Origin: Gilliamella sp. App4-10
GTDB lineage: Bacteria; Pseudomonadota; Gammaproteobacteria; Enterobacterales; Orbaceae
DNA length: 64,000 nucleotides
Assembly: GCF_001690495.1 (NCBI RefSeq)
Contig: NZ_LZGS01000001.1
Span: 1 to 64,000 of the forward strand
Reading direction: 5' to 3'
Part shown: positions 17,769-28,037 of the stretch, in pieces
Layout of the letters: every line of letters begins with the position of its first letter
How positions within the stretch are numbered: the first letter of the stretch is position 1
The notes under the pieces: generated by a model
Told to the model about the DNA's origin: nothing
The model's input: only the letters and a program-made list of their open reading frames with translations
Databases searched by the model: none
Position numbers and translations under genes: made by a program

Positions 17769-19307
17769 ATGAATCTTTTAAAATCTTTAGCCACAGTTAG
17801 TTCAATGACGATGGTCTCTCGCGTATTAGGTTTTGTACGTGATGCCATTATTGCACGTTTTTTTGGTGCTGGTATGGCGACCGATGCTTTTTTTGTTGCC
17901 TTTAAACTTCCTAATTTACTGCGTCGTATTTTTGCAGAGGGGGCTTTTTCACAAGCCTTTGTGCCTATTTTAGCTGAATATAAAAATCAGCAAGGTATTG
18001 AAGCAACGCGTACTTTTGTTGCTTATATTGCAGGATTATTAACGCTAGTATTAGCTATTGTTACCTTAATTGGTGTTGTCACAGCACCTTTTATTATTAT
18101 GCTAACAGCACCAGGATTTATGCAAGAGTCAACTGAAAAATTTGAACTTGCAACGACCATGTTGCGTATAACCTTTCCTTATATCTTTTTTATATCACTG
18201 GCTTCACTTGTTGGCGCTATACTCAACACATGGAATCGTTTCTCGGTTCCCGCTTTTGTGCCAACACTACTCAATGTGAGTATGATTATATTCACGTTAT
18301 TTTTAACACCTTACTTTAACCCTCCCGTATTAGCACTTGCCGTGTCGGTTGGAGTTGGCGGAATTTTGCAATTACTCTATCAGCTACCTTATTTAAAAAA
18401 GATTGGCATGCTAGTATTGCCCCGTATTAGTTTTAAAGATAGCGGTGTTTGGCGCGTTTTAAAACAGATGGCGCCGGCAATTTTAGGCGTATCTGTTGGG
18501 CAAATATCATTAATTATTAATACGATTTTTGCATCATTTCTCGTTTCTGGCTCGGTTTCGTGGATGTATTATGCGGATCGATTAATGGAATTCCCTGCCG
18601 GTGTACTTGGTGTGGCATTAGGTACCATATTATTGCCATCGTTAGCCAAGAGCTTTGCTAAAGGCGATCATAATCAATATTCGGAGCTGTTAGATTGGGG
18701 CCTACGCCTCTGTTTTTTATTAGCTTTACCTAGCACGATTGCATTAGGTGTTATTTCTCTACCGCTTATATCAACTTTATTTGAATATGGTCAATTTACC
18801 TTACATGATACATTGATGACACAGCGAGCCTTAGTGGCTTATTCTATTGGTCTACTTGGATTGATTTTAATTAAAGTGTTAGCACCCGCATTTTATTCGC
18901 GTCAGGACATTAAAACTCCCGTCAAAATTGCAATTGTCACGTTAATTTTAACACAGCTAATGAATCTCGTTTTTATTGGGCCATTACAGCATGCAGGCCT
19001 TTCACTATCCATTGGTTTAGCCGCTTGCTTTAATGCTGGATTATTGTATTGGCAACTGCGTAAAAAACAACTTTATCAACCCCAACCTGGTTGGTATCAC
19101 TTTTTAATTAAAGTCATTATTGCGGTAATATTAATGTCCACAGTGTTATGGTTTGGTTCGCAGCTATTACCTGACTGGTCAACCGGTTCAATGTTGGTTC
19201 GTATGGGGCGATTATTTTTATTGGTTATTGTAGGGATTTTTGTCTATTTTGCCTCATTGATTGCAATGGGACTTAAGATAAAACATTTTATTAAAAGAGT
19301 TGACTAA
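17769..19307 (+). CDS. murJ: MurJ, lipid II flippase
   Basis: A MOP-superfamily integral membrane protein with about 14 transmembrane helices that flips lipid II across the inner membrane. It matches E. coli MurJ strongly: [20 protein letters not shown] at the start, [21 protein letters not shown] and [16 protein letters not shown] early, and [20 protein letters not shown] late. The start is taken at the ATG at 17769; a TTG two codons upstream is less likely because the family begins MNLLK. It is monocistronic, with flanking gaps on both sides. Confidence 0.95.
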   Translation: MNLLKSLATVSSMTMVSRVLGFVRDAIIARFFGAGMATDAFFVAFKLPNLLRRIFAEGAFSQAFVPILAEYKNQQGIEATRTFVAYIAGLLTLVLAIVTLIGVVTAPFIIMLTAPGFMQESTEKFELATTMLRITFPYIFFISLASLVGAILNTWNRFSVPAFVPTLLNVSMIIFTLFLTPYFNPPVLALAVSVGVGGILQLLYQLPYLKKIGMLVLPRISFKDSGVWRVLKQMAPAILGVSVGQISLIINTIFASFLVSGSVSWMYYADRLMEFPAGVLGVALGTILLPSLAKSFAKGDHNQYSELLDWGLRLCFLLALPSTIALGVISLPLISTLFEYGQFTLHDTLMTQRALVAYSIGLLGLILIKVLAPAFYSRQDIKTPVKIAIVTLILTQLMNLVFIGPLQHAGLSLSIGLAACFNAGLLYWQLRKKQLYQPQPGWYHFLIKVIIAVILMSTVLWFGSQLLPDWSTGSMLVRMGRLFLLVIVGIFVYFASLIAMGLKIKHFIKRVD

Positions 19308-19681
19308 CAATGAGCATCGAATAAAAATGATTTTAAATTTTGTCAAAAAGTTTCAGAAAACAGTATGTTTAAATATAAAATTGATAGAAAATTAAAATGA
19401 ATAAGGTGTCTTTCTTTCATTGGCAATTAACCGATTAGTAAATTAATGGACTTGTTAAATGTCTAGTGAATTCTCATTTAGTTTTTTATCTGTGATGATT
19501 TTTTTCTTATTTAGAGTTATTTATTGATAAGCTACATTTTATCCCTTTGAGATAATTCCTTTTTCTATTGTGAGAAGAATATTTGTTATATTATTTTGAT
19601 TGCCAATAATTCAAGTGGTAATTATTAAATAATTATTAATAAGAATTTATTAAGCAAAAAATGGCAGATTTGAGAGGTAAA
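19308..19681. other. Non-coding gap murJ-unknown membrane gene
   Basis: About 370 bp of AT-rich DNA with no supportable gene. It holds the only inverted copy of the intergenic repeat (19341-19381). No strong terminator hairpin is seen after murJ. Confidence 0.45.
19341..19381 (-). repeat. Intergenic degenerate repeat, copy 3 (inverted)
   Basis: On the minus strand this reads ATTTTATATTTAAACATACT and then a TTTTCTGAAACTTTTTGACA core, the same blocks as the plus-strand copies. It lies downstream of murJ. Confidence 0.55.
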
Positions 19682-20641
19682 ATGCAAAAATTATCTTTTT
19701 TTAAACTCCCTTTGATTTTTATAGCCTTGTTTGCTATTTCAAGCGTATTACTCTCAATTATAAGATTTGTTGTTCCTCTTTTTGATGAGCTTAATGATTT
19801 ATTGGAGTTTATTTTTAATCAATATATTTTACATCAATTATTGAATTTAATTCCTCTATGTTTGCTGTTTTTTGTCGTTTCATCTATTGTTTTTTATCGA
19901 ATGAATATTCATATCATCACACTGAAAAATCTCGGATTATTAATAATTGAGATAGTCCTTATTCATATCGTGAGTTTTTTATTAGAACAATGTCAAATAG
20001 TGTATCAGATCCTATTTGTCAATATTATTTACCTTGATTCATGGTTTTATCTAATAATAATTATTTCCAGCTTGTTATCTTGTGGTTTGTATAGTTTATT
20101 GATTTATTATTATATTAAAATATTTAGTGACTGGTTTGATAAAGAAAAATACCCTTTTGAACTTACTCCCAAAAATAGCCCTAAAATTCATTTTATATTG
20201 TTTTTAGCATTTTTCTTTTTTCTTTTCATTACCCTTTCTTCATTTTTGTTAGACATGCTACTCCAACAATTTCAGCACGACACCTCATGTTGGATAAATG
20301 TATTTTTACTATTAGTGAGTTACGTGATCAATTTTTTAATGATTGTGTTGTTAACGAAAGATTTTTTTAAACGAACCTTTGTTGTCTTGCAATCAGATAG
20401 AATTATTAAAAGTGCAATTGTAACTAATATTTTGATATTAACTACGGGTATTATATTTTTATTAGTAATATATAACATAGCTTATTTTATTAGTCGGATA
20501 AATAGCCTAGGCCTTTATGTATTAATTTTGTTACCACTTGCGATATGGTTGTGGTCATCTATTTTATCTTGTATGATTGTTCGATGTATAACTAAATATT
20601 ACTTTGCTATGCCGTCAAAAGGCCAAATAGGCTTTAATTGA
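19682..20641 (+). CDS. Unknown polytopic membrane protein
   Basis: About 319 residues, strongly hydrophobic, with roughly seven to eight predicted membrane segments separated by short charged loops (for example DWFDKEKYPFELTPKNSPK near the middle). I do not recognise the family. The ATG at 19682 is preferred over one at 19661 because GAGAGGT precedes it at short spacing, while the upstream ATG has no ribosome-binding site. It converges on dusC, whose stop lies 3 bp beyond. The AT-rich, Phe/Leu/Ile-rich composition is typical of lineage-specific inner-membrane proteins. No function is proposed. Confidence 0.7.
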   Translation: MQKLSFFKLPLIFIALFAISSVLLSIIRFVVPLFDELNDLLEFIFNQYILHQLLNLIPLCLLFFVVSSIVFYRMNIHIITLKNLGLLIIEIVLIHIVSFLLEQCQIVYQILFVNIIYLDSWFYLIIIISSLLSCGLYSLLIYYYIKIFSDWFDKEKYPFELTPKNSPKIHFILFLAFFFFLFITLSSFLLDMLLQQFQHDTSCWINVFLLLVSYVINFLMIVLLTKDFFKRTFVVLQSDRIIKSAIVTNILILTTGIIFLLVIYNIAYFISRINSLGLYVLILLPLAIWLWSSILSCMIVRCITKYYFAMPSKGQIGFN

Positions 20642-20643
20642 AA

Positions 20644-21591
20644 TTATTTACTACTGATTCTTAAAAAATCACCGATATCTTGCTGTGATTTGAGTGTTCT
20701 AATATTTTGTAGGACGTCTGCTGCTTGAGCATAGTGCTGTTTTAAGTAAGCAAGCCACTGTTTGATGCGTGCAGAATGATAAAGCGGTTTAACGTCATCA
20801 ATGGAGGATGTCGCATAGTGGATTAAAATTGCCATCACTTGTTGCCAACTGAATGCTGATTGTTCAGTCCGAATCATATTGGCCAAGTTAGGAATTGTTA
20901 AAATACCACGGCCTAGCATAATATCGTTAGTTTGGCTTTGGTTTATGCAATTTTTTGCATCCTCAATAGAAAAAATTTCACCATTTGCAATAACGGGAAT
21001 ATTTAGCTGTTGCTTAATTTGACCTATTGTTTGCCAATCTATTTTTTCGGCTTTATAACCGTCTTCTTTGGTTCTGCCATGAATAGCAATTTCATTGGCA
21101 CCGGCAAGTTCAATGGCACTGGCGATGTCGTGACAATGTGATTTATTATTCCACCCTAAGCGAATTTTGACTGATAATCTATGCGTTGCCCCAATTGCTT
21201 GCCTTACTTGGCTAACAATATTAAATATCTGCTCGGGATATTGTAATAAATAAGCGCCTCCGTGACTGCCAACGACCGTTTTGGCTGGGCAACCAAAATT
21301 GATATCGATACCATAAGAGCCTAATTCAATAGCTTTAACGGCATTTTCAGCCATCCATTCTGGCGACTGGCCAAGAATTTGCACCCGGACAGGCGTGCCA
21401 GATTTAGTTTTTCCGTTATGGTAAAGCTCAGGACATAGGCGATAAAAGGTTCGATTAGATAATTTATGATGGGTTACTCTAATAAATTCAGTCACACAAT
21501 AATCAAATTGGTTAATTGAAGTTAAAAGTTGTCTGACTTGATAATCAAGCACACCCTCCATAGGCGCTAAAATAATGCGATTAATTTTCAT
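20644..21591 (-). CDS. dusC: DusC, tRNA-dihydrouridine(16) synthase
   Basis: An FMN- and NADPH-dependent enzyme that reduces uridine 16 in the tRNA D-loop. It starts with the FMN-site motif ILAPMEGVLDYQVRQLL. It carries the catalytic cysteine in DINFGCPAKTV (about residues 94-104), IHGRTKEDGYKAEKIDW and VIANGEIFS. The DusC-type features are 'APMEGV' and 'TEFIRV' rather than the DusA or DusB versions. Its start codon overlaps the moeB stop (ATGA), so the two are translationally coupled. Confidence 0.92.
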   Translation of the reverse strand: MKINRIILAPMEGVLDYQVRQLLTSINQFDYCVTEFIRVTHHKLSNRTFYRLCPELYHNGKTKSGTPVRVQILGQSPEWMAENAVKAIELGSYGIDINFGCPAKTVVGSHGGAYLLQYPEQIFNIVSQVRQAIGATHRLSVKIRLGWNNKSHCHDIASAIELAGANEIAIHGRTKEDGYKAEKIDWQTIGQIKQQLNIPVIANGEIFSIEDAKNCINQSQTNDIMLGRGILTIPNLANMIRTEQSAFSWQQVMAILIHYATSSIDDVKPLYHSARIKQWLAYLKQHYAQAADVLQNIRTLKSQQDIGDFLRISSK

Positions 21592-22364
21592 TGCGAAACC
21601 TGATTAGTAGTATGACTATTTCCACAAATGCGACAGTTAAGTTGTTTGGTAAATTTAACTTGGTTAAATTCCATTGTCATTGTATCAATCATTAATACAC
21701 GACCAATTAATGGTTTTCCATATTGGGTTAGCACTTTGATGGCTTCTAAGGCTTGCATGGTGCCAAACATGCCAACAAGTGGCGCCATGACACCCGCTTC
21801 AACACATGTGAGTTGATCTTGACCAAATAAGCGGCTCAAACAGTGATAACAAGGTTCATCAGGTTGATAAGTAAATACGCTTAATAACCCCTCCATACGG
21901 ATAGCTGCTCCAGAAACTAGCGGTTTTTTTACATGAAAACAACAACGGTTAATTTGCTCTCGTGTCACTAAGTTATCAGTACAGTCGATGACAATATTAT
22001 GCTGTTTGATAAGCGCAATGAGCTTGTCATCGTCAAGTTGCTGATGCATTGTTTCAATTAACGTATTGGCATTGATATTGGTTAAGGCTTCTTTTGCAAC
22101 CTCGACTTTGTATTGATTGATAGCCTTTTCGGTATATAAAATTTGTCGATTTAAGTTGGATTTTGATATGGTATCAAAATCAACTAACGTTAATTTACCT
22201 AAACCTGATGCAGCCAAATAGAGCGATGCCGCACAGCCGAGTCCACCTAAACCGATGATCAGTGCTGAACTGTTTTTTAATATTTGTTGTTTATCAATAT
22301 CAAAACCACGCAATGTGATTTGTCTATCATAACGAAACAGTTCTTGATCAGTCAGTTCTTGCAT
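21588..22364 (-). CDS. moeB: MoeB, molybdopterin-synthase adenylyltransferase
   Basis: An E1-like enzyme that adenylates the C-terminal Gly of MoaD in molybdenum cofactor synthesis. RYDRQITLRGFD (about 11-22), the nucleotide loop GLGGLGCAAS (38-47), DFDTISKSNLNRQ, DCTDNLVTR, CYHCLSRLFG and TCVEAGVMAPL all match MoeB. Two CxxC pairs (CYHC, CRIC) fit the structural zinc. It lacks a rhodanese domain. moeA is not adjacent; instead dusC overlaps the 3' end by 4 nt. A related ThiF role is possible but the motif set favours MoeB. Confidence 0.86.
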   Translation of the reverse strand: MQELTDQELFRYDRQITLRGFDIDKQQILKNSSALIIGLGGLGCAASLYLAASGLGKLTLVDFDTISKSNLNRQILYTEKAINQYKVEVAKEALTNINANTLIETMHQQLDDDKLIALIKQHNIVIDCTDNLVTREQINRCCFHVKKPLVSGAAIRMEGLLSVFTYQPDEPCYHCLSRLFGQDQLTCVEAGVMAPLVGMFGTMQALEAIKVLTQYGKPLIGRVLMIDTMTMEFNQVKFTKQLNCRICGNSHTTNQVSQ

Positions 22365-22442
22365 AGTGGGTGTTTATTGTGGTTAATGATGAAAAAGCAT
22401 TATAACAGAAACTTGGCACAATGATGTGCCAAGCTATTAAGA

Positions 22443-23762
22443 TTATTTGTCAAAGCCAGATAGGAATGTTAAATATTCTTCTTTGGTCATGAGTGGTTTA
22501 TATCCTGACATCAGTGTTTGTGCTGGTTTGGCGTCGTCATAAAGTAAATCGATAATTGTACAGGCCATCATTTGCGCAGGACGGATGTAAGCCATCTCTT
22601 CATCAAATACGGTATAATCTTTACCGTGTAAAACACCGCGAACCGAACCAATCCATGGATGGCTAACTGGCATAATGTGGGATAGATCACCAGTATCTGT
22701 GCTTCCTGTCATATGAGGGGCAACCGAAACATTTTCTTTACCAATTAACGCTTCGGCATTACGTTTTAACAGCTCGTTAAGTGTTGGATTGTTATTTAAT
22801 GGTAGATAGCCAGGCAAGTCTTTAATTTCACAGGTTGCCCCAACCGCCATAGCGCCTGCTTTTAGTGCTTGATTAATTCGTTCATTGGCATCAATCATGG
22901 CGGGCACATTACCAGCTCGTACATAGCTTTCCATTCTGACATCGCTTGGAACCACATTCACTAAATCACCACCTTGGGTAATAATTGGGTGGAATCTAAT
23001 ATAGTCTTTTTCTTGAAAAGTTTCGCGAATCGCGTGCACACCCATCATTCCCATCATTGCTGCGTTTAAGGCATTGACACCCGCATGTGGTGCAGCCGCC
23101 GCGTGTGACGCTTCGCCTTTATATTGAATCAGTTTACCGATAAAACCATTACTGGTGGTTGATATTTCGATAAAACCATTTTGGCGGTCATGGGGTACGC
23201 TAGTTAAGTGTATTTGCAGTGCCATATCAACATCATCAAATTCCCCCCGCGAAATTAGCTCTGGTTTGCCTCCAATATATTTGATTTTACCTTCTTCAAT
23301 TAAGCGATTACGATAAGTAATTTCGACATATTCTTCAGCAGGTACCGCAAAGGGTACAACATCACCCGCTAAAAATTGCATAGCCCCTGCATCAATTAAT
23401 CCCATCGTGACTGCCATCATATTGGCAATTTGCGCATTATGCCCACAGCAGTGTGCAGCGCCAGATGTTTCATCAGCAGCGGGGTGATCAGCACAAATAA
23501 TGGCATCAAGCTCGCCAATAACAGCAATGCTGTACTTACTACCTTTTCCACCTTTTAAGCGACCTTTTACGCCAGTTATAGCTAATTTATTTTTAAATGG
23601 TACACCCAATTTTTCAAAGGCTTCTTCGACTTTTTTAGCGGTTTTGTGTTCTTTATAACCAAGTTCAGGTTCTGCCCAAATTGACTGAGCAATCGCTTTG
23701 ATATCAGCTTTTCGGCTTGCTATTGCGTTACAAACCTTTTTTTTAAGTTCTTCTTTTGTCAT
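22443..23762 (-). CDS. M20-family amidohydrolase
   Basis: A 439-residue zinc amidohydrolase of the M20D type (the AbgB, IAA-amino-acid and N-acyl-amino-acid hydrolase group). Metal-site segments are visible: IGELDAIICADHP (about 83-95), HCCGHNAQIANM (about 103-114), VPAEEYVE (about 139), and the dimerisation-domain SHAAAAPHAGVNALNAAMMGM. The late GSTDTGDLSHIMP is typical of AbgB-like members. It is the last gene of a three-gene operon with two membrane proteins 21 nt upstream, suggesting the operon imports and hydrolyses an amide-linked substrate. The substrate is not evident. Confidence 0.85.
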   Translation of the reverse strand: MTKEELKKKVCNAIASRKADIKAIAQSIWAEPELGYKEHKTAKKVEEAFEKLGVPFKNKLAITGVKGRLKGGKGSKYSIAVIGELDAIICADHPAADETSGAAHCCGHNAQIANMMAVTMGLIDAGAMQFLAGDVVPFAVPAEEYVEITYRNRLIEEGKIKYIGGKPELISRGEFDDVDMALQIHLTSVPHDRQNGFIEISTTSNGFIGKLIQYKGEASHAAAAPHAGVNALNAAMMGMMGVHAIRETFQEKDYIRFHPIITQGGDLVNVVPSDVRMESYVRAGNVPAMIDANERINQALKAGAMAVGATCEIKDLPGYLPLNNNPTLNELLKRNAEALIGKENVSVAPHMTGSTDTGDLSHIMPVSHPWIGSVRGVLHGKDYTVFDEEMAYIRPAQMMACTIIDLLYDDAKPAQTLMSGYKPLMTKEEYLTFLSGFDK

Positions 23763-23783
23763 ACGTTAAAATCCTAATTCAAA

Positions 23784-24233
23784 TTAGATAACACCTTCCC
23801 AATGCAAGGTGATTTGTGCAATGATTGCCGCAAAAATAAAGGTACCTGAAAACACGGCTAACGAAACAGGGATGATTCGCCAAGAAATATTTTTAAATAA
23901 TGCTAAATCTTTGCCAATAGCTAGACCTGCATAAGCAAGAACTGGGGTACAAACAGCCAATAAAGAAACCTGATCAGTCATTGAAACGACTTGTTCGTGA
24001 TAAGGAAATATTGGTGATGAAGCTGCTGCGGCTACGACTGATACCCATAAAATAACTGGGAATTTGTTTAATAGTGGAATTTTACCAACAAAATAGCCGA
24101 CTATTGATATAGCAACTAAGATTGATAATGCTTGTAATGACAGCATAAAATCGATTTTGTAGCCCACTGTATTGCCGGCAGCCATAATAATGGCAACTAA
24201 AATCAGTAAAAATATTGTTTCTAGGCATTTCAT
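23784..24233 (-). CDS. Small membrane protein paired with DUF3100 protein
   Basis: A 149-residue hydrophobic protein with about five membrane segments and few charged loops. Its start overlaps the stop of the DUF3100-type gene by 4 nt, and the M20 amidohydrolase follows 21 nt later. It looks like one half of a two-component membrane carrier. The family name is uncertain; a relation to DUF3100 or LysO/DUF340-type exporters is only a suggestion. Confidence 0.7.
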   Translation of the reverse strand: MKCLETIFLLILVAIIMAAGNTVGYKIDFMLSLQALSILVAISIVGYFVGKIPLLNKFPVILWVSVVAAAASSPIFPYHEQVVSMTDQVSLLAVCTPVLAYAGLAIGKDLALFKNISWRIIPVSLAVFSGTFIFAAIIAQITLHWEGVI

Positions 24234-25036
24234 GATAGCGCTCCTTCCTTGTTACGTCGTAAGCGGGCAAAAAGATTATATAAGAAAGAGGCAAAAGGTA
24301 ATGAAAATAGCGTATAAATATAAATGCCAACAATACTCGACATTAAGTTTGCGGTTGTTGCATAGGCTTTGATTTCACTAGCCATTTCAGGATAAAGGTC
24401 ACTTATTGGTGCAAGTGATGCCGCCATCATACTACCACTTCCAACTCCAGCCCCCATCGCTAATGCATAAGGATGGAGGATATCTAATTTTGCCATTACA
24501 CTAGCAAGTATGCTCATCCAAATAGCACCATAAAGTGTGCCACAAACATACATCGCCATAACGCCTCGACCTTCAGCAGAATCTAATCCATATTTATCGG
24601 CAACGATCGCGATATTGGGTTCGCGAGCGACAGAATACGTTGCGCCCACCGCCTCACGTTTCATGCCTAATATCATTGCGAGAGGTAAACCTAATAAAAT
24701 CGTACCAGCAAAATGACCTAATTCTTGAAAAATTAAGGCTAACTTAGCATCTTCCAAAATCATATCAATTTTAGGACCAACCGAGACACCAAGCTTAGCA
24801 ATAAGTAGCATTAACGTGACAATCATGATGGCACTGGCATGGTTCATATTTTTTAGTTTTAATATTTTTAATTTAGGAAGGCTGATTATTCCGCCAACAA
24901 TCATGGCGTATAACATCGGATACATTGTGATAATCCAGATAGATTGTCTACCGATGAACTCACATACTAAAACAACGACTAGTGCAAGTACATGCACTCT
25001 ATAGTCTTTTAAAATTTCCATCCTTATGGGCCTCAT
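24230..25036 (-). CDS. DUF3100-type membrane protein
   Basis: About 268 residues with seven to eight membrane segments and the conserved-looking loops VGATYSVAREPNIAIVADKYG and ALAMGAGVGSGSMMAASLAPIS. These resemble DUF3100 proteins, which commonly sit beside M20 amidohydrolases. It is first gene of the operon. The start could be 25036, or the ATG five codons later at 25021; neither has an ideal ribosome-binding site. The likely job, inferred from context, is uptake of the substrate cleaved by the downstream hydrolase. Confidence 0.74.
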   Translation of the reverse strand: MRPIRMEILKDYRVHVLALVVVLVCEFIGRQSIWIITMYPMLYAMIVGGIISLPKLKILKLKNMNHASAIMIVTLMLLIAKLGVSVGPKIDMILEDAKLALIFQELGHFAGTILLGLPLAMILGMKREAVGATYSVAREPNIAIVADKYGLDSAEGRGVMAMYVCGTLYGAIWMSILASVMAKLDILHPYALAMGAGVGSGSMMAASLAPISDLYPEMASEIKAYATTANLMSSIVGIYIYTLFSLPFASFLYNLFARLRRNKEGALS

Positions 25037-25247
25037 AGAATATATTATTATTAATAAGAACTAGCCATGATAACTAAAATCATAATCTAACATTGTGTAG
25101 TTAATATACATAACCGCAATTGCTTACGTCAACAAACAAGTACCATCAATTACTCTTTAGTCAACAATATGGAAATGACAATTCAAAATAAGTAAACAAT
25201 TAAAGAATAAATCTAAATAAATGCCTTTATAAGGGCTCTATTTGATT

Positions 25248-25253
25248 TATAAT
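25248..25253 (+). promoter_or_regulatory. Possible -10 of aspS promoter
   Basis: TATAAT lies 42 bp before the aspS ATG. The -35 region at 17 bp (CTTTAT) is poor, so confidence is low. Confidence 0.33.
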
Positions 25254-25294
25254 ATTTGCAATTTTTATAGATTGATATTTAAACAGGATATTTT

Positions 25295-27052
25295 ATGCGT
25301 TCGATTTATTGTGGTCAGTTAACAGCATCTCATATTAATCAAGAAGTAACATTGTGTGGATGGGTCAATAAACGTCGAGATTTAGGCGGTATGATTTTTA
25401 TTGATATGCGCGATCGTGAAGGCATTGTTCAGGTGTTTTTCGACCCTGATTATCAACAAGCGTATCAACTTGCAGGTGAGTTACGTAATGAATTTTGTAT
25501 TCAGATCAAAGGGAAAGTGAGAGCCCGACCTGAAGGTCAAATCAACAAAGAGATGGCAACTGGCGAGGTCGAAATTTTGGCCACTGAGCTGACTGTATTT
25601 AACCGTAGCGATGTTTTACCTCTTGATTTTAATCAAAATAATAGTGAAGAACAGCGTTTAAAATATCGTTATATAGATCTTCGTCGCCCTGAAATGGCAA
25701 CGATTTTTAAAACTCGAGCCAAAATTACTGCGTTTGTTCGTTCATTTATGAATGAGCATGGTTTTTTAGATATTGAAACTCCAATGTTAACCAAAGCAAC
25801 CCCAGAGGGGGCTCGAGACTATTTAGTGCCAAGCCGAATTCATAAAGGTGAATTTTATGCGCTTCCACAATCGCCACAATTATTTAAGCAATTGCTGATG
25901 ATGTCAGGATTTGATCGCTATTATCAAATTGTAAAATGTTTTCGAGATGAAGATTTACGTGCCGATCGTCAACCTGAATTTACTCAAATCGATGTTGAAA
26001 CGTCATTTATGACAGCCGAACAAGTGCGTGAGGTTATGGAACAAATGATTCGTGAACTTTGGCTGCATGTTAAAAATGTCGATTTAGGCAAGTTTCCTAT
26101 CCTGACTTTTGCTGAGGCAATGCGTCGTTTTGGTAGCGATAAACCCGATTTACGTAATCCGCTCGAAATTATTGATGTGGCTGATATTGTTAAAGATGTT
26201 GATTTTAAAGTGTTTTCAACTCCAGCCAATGATCCTAAAGGTCGCGTAGCTTTACTTTGTGTACCAAATGGCGCCCAATTAACGCGCAAGCAGTTAGATG
26301 AATATACACAATTCATTTCGGTTTATGGTGCTAAAGGTATGGCATGGATTAAGGTTAATGAACGTCATAAAGGGCTAGAAGGCGTACAAAGTCCTGTGGC
26401 AAAATTCTTTAATGAATCACAAATGGAAGCCCTACTTAATCGAGCCAACGCTAAAGATGGCGATATTCTATTGTTTGGTGCTGATAGTTATAAAGTTGTG
26501 AGTGATGCACTCGGCGCATTACGTTTAAAAGTTGGTAAGGATTTAGGTTTAACTGATGAAGGTAAATGGGCAGTACTTTGGGTTGTGGATTTCCCTATGT
26601 TTGAAGAAACCGACGAAGGATTAAGTGCAATGCATCATCCATTTACGTCACCAAAAGACTATACGCCAGAAGAACTTATCAAAAACCCGGAAAATGCTGT
26701 TGCGAATGCTTATGATATGGTCATAAATGGTTATGAAGTGGGTGGTGGATCGGTTCGTATTCATCGCAGTGAAATGCAGCAAGCGGTTTTTTCCATTTTA
26801 GGTATTGATGAGCATGATCAACGTGAAAAATTTGGCTTTTTGCTCGATGCATTAAAATACGGCACCCCTCCACATGCAGGATTAGCATTTGGATTAGATA
26901 GGTTAAGTATGTTATTAAGTGGAACCGATAATATTCGCGATGTGATAGCATTTCCTAAAACAACAGCAGCAGCATGTTTATTAACCGATGCTCCAAGTCC
27001 AGCAAATGCGGCCGCATTAAATGAACTAGGTATTGAAATAAGTAAAAAATAG
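25295..27052 (+). CDS. aspS: AspS, aspartyl-tRNA synthetase
   Basis: A class II synthetase of 585 aa (E. coli 590) that charges tRNA-Asp. The N-terminal OB-fold anticodon domain includes [20 protein letters not shown]. The catalytic core has motif 2 [20 protein letters not shown] and motif 3 [14 protein letters not shown] bacterial GAD insertion lies between them. The C-terminus is complete. nudB follows 9 nt after the stop, as in enterobacteria, indicating an operon. Confidence 0.97.
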   Translation: MRSIYCGQLTASHINQEVTLCGWVNKRRDLGGMIFIDMRDREGIVQVFFDPDYQQAYQLAGELRNEFCIQIKGKVRARPEGQINKEMATGEVEILATELTVFNRSDVLPLDFNQNNSEEQRLKYRYIDLRRPEMATIFKTRAKITAFVRSFMNEHGFLDIETPMLTKATPEGARDYLVPSRIHKGEFYALPQSPQLFKQLLMMSGFDRYYQIVKCFRDEDLRADRQPEFTQIDVETSFMTAEQVREVMEQMIRELWLHVKNVDLGKFPILTFAEAMRRFGSDKPDLRNPLEIIDVADIVKDVDFKVFSTPANDPKGRVALLCVPNGAQLTRKQLDEYTQFISVYGAKGMAWIKVNERHKGLEGVQSPVAKFFNESQMEALLNRANAKDGDILLFGADSYKVVSDALGALRLKVGKDLGLTDEGKWAVLWVVDFPMFEETDEGLSAMHHPFTSPKDYTPEELIKNPENAVANAYDMVINGYEVGGGSVRIHRSEMQQAVFSILGIDEHDQREKFGFLLDALKYGTPPHAGLAFGLDRLSMLLSGTDNIRDVIAFPKTTAAACLLTDAPSPANAAALNELGIEISKK

Positions 27053-27061
27053 TGATATTTG

Positions 27062-27514
27062 ATGCAAAATTTCAAAAATCCTGAATCTGTTCTGGTGGTG
27101 ATTTTCTGCCAGACAACAAATCATTGTCTTATGTTACAACGTCAAGATGATCCTTATTTTTGGCAATCAGTAACAGGTAGTATGGAAGCTAACGAATTGC
27201 CTAGAGAAACCGCGATTCGTGAAGTTTTTGAAGAAACAGGCATTGATATTATAGGGCAACATCTTGAATTAATTGATGCAAAGCATACCGTTGAGTTTGA
27301 GATTTTTCCACAATTTAGACATAGATATGCGCCAGAAGTTAAGATAAATAAAGAACATTGGTTTTATCTGCCTCTTCTTAATGAGATAACACCCGTACTT
27401 ACTGAACATTTAGCTTATCAATGGCTAACGATTGATGAGGCTACCAATCTTACTTTATCGCCAAATAACAGTGAGGCTATTGGTAAAATTCGTAGTTTAA
27501 TTAAATCTAGTTAA
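27062..27514 (+). CDS. nudB: NudB, dihydroneopterin triphosphate diphosphatase
   Basis: A Nudix hydrolase that removes pyrophosphate from dihydroneopterin triphosphate in folate synthesis. The Nudix box is complete: G-x5-E-x7-REVFEETGI, starting at GSMEANE (about residue 40). LMLQRQDDPYFWQSVTGS before it and TVEFEIFPQFRHRYAP after it are NudB-specific. The ATG at 27062 is preferred to the TTG directly before it. It is co-directional and nearly contiguous with aspS; yebC and ruvC, which follow in E. coli, are absent here. Confidence 0.9.
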   Translation: MQNFKNPESVLVVIFCQTTNHCLMLQRQDDPYFWQSVTGSMEANELPRETAIREVFEETGIDIIGQHLELIDAKHTVEFEIFPQFRHRYAPEVKINKEHWFYLPLLNEITPVLTEHLAYQWLTIDEATNLTLSPNNSEAIGKIRSLIKSS

Positions 27515-27523
27515 AAGGTTTGA

Positions 27524-27946
27524 ATGAAAATGAAATTGAATCTATATACTATTGTACTGTTTTGTTTATGCTTTTTTGTATCAACCAGTAACGCTGAAAT
27601 AAGTATAAAAAAGTGCCAATCTAACCAAAATAATTATATTATTTTTGATGAATATGACGCTAACATAGCTGAAAAGATCATTGATTATAAATTACGAGAT
27701 CAACCAGAAGTGCGCGAAAATAGTATTATTAAGATATTTACTAATGAAAATAGCGAAGATAGAAATGATTGGTTAGCTTCTTTTTTATTTGATGATCAAA
27801 CTGAGCAATATTTATTTTATCAAGTTGATCAGGATGAATTTATTGAAATCGACAAAAAACAGTTTGAAACCCTATTACCTAAAATTGTTGAGTGTAATCA
27901 AAATAAACAAACACCTATATACAGTGAAAACTTTGATGCTGACTAA
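27524..27946 (+). CDS. Small secreted protein of unknown function
   Basis: 140 residues with a clear signal peptide (MKMKLNLYTIVLFCLCFFV, cleavage near SNA-EIS) and a small acidic mature part with two cysteines (CQSN near residue 31, VECNQ near 126) that could form a disulfide. AAAAGG precedes the ATG at 5-nt spacing. It lies 9 nt after nudB, so it may share the aspS-nudB transcript. I do not recognise a family and propose no function. Confidence 0.65.
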   Translation: MKMKLNLYTIVLFCLCFFVSTSNAEISIKKCQSNQNNYIIFDEYDANIAEKIIDYKLRDQPEVRENSIIKIFTNENSEDRNDWLASFLFDDQTEQYLFYQVDQDEFIEIDKKQFETLLPKIVECNQNKQTPIYSENFDAD

Positions 27947-28037
27947 TTAATTTGAACGATAGGTTTCCATCAAGGATTAAAAAAGACTTTTAGATGTGGT
28001 TAACTCAAGATGAGTCAGGAACAGGGAGTAATAATAA

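Noticed and set aside
20644-21591. Possible loss of catalytic Cys in DusC (NFGCP instead of NCGCP)
   Set aside because: The catalytic cysteine is the one in GCP, which is present. Only the non-catalytic preceding Cys differs.
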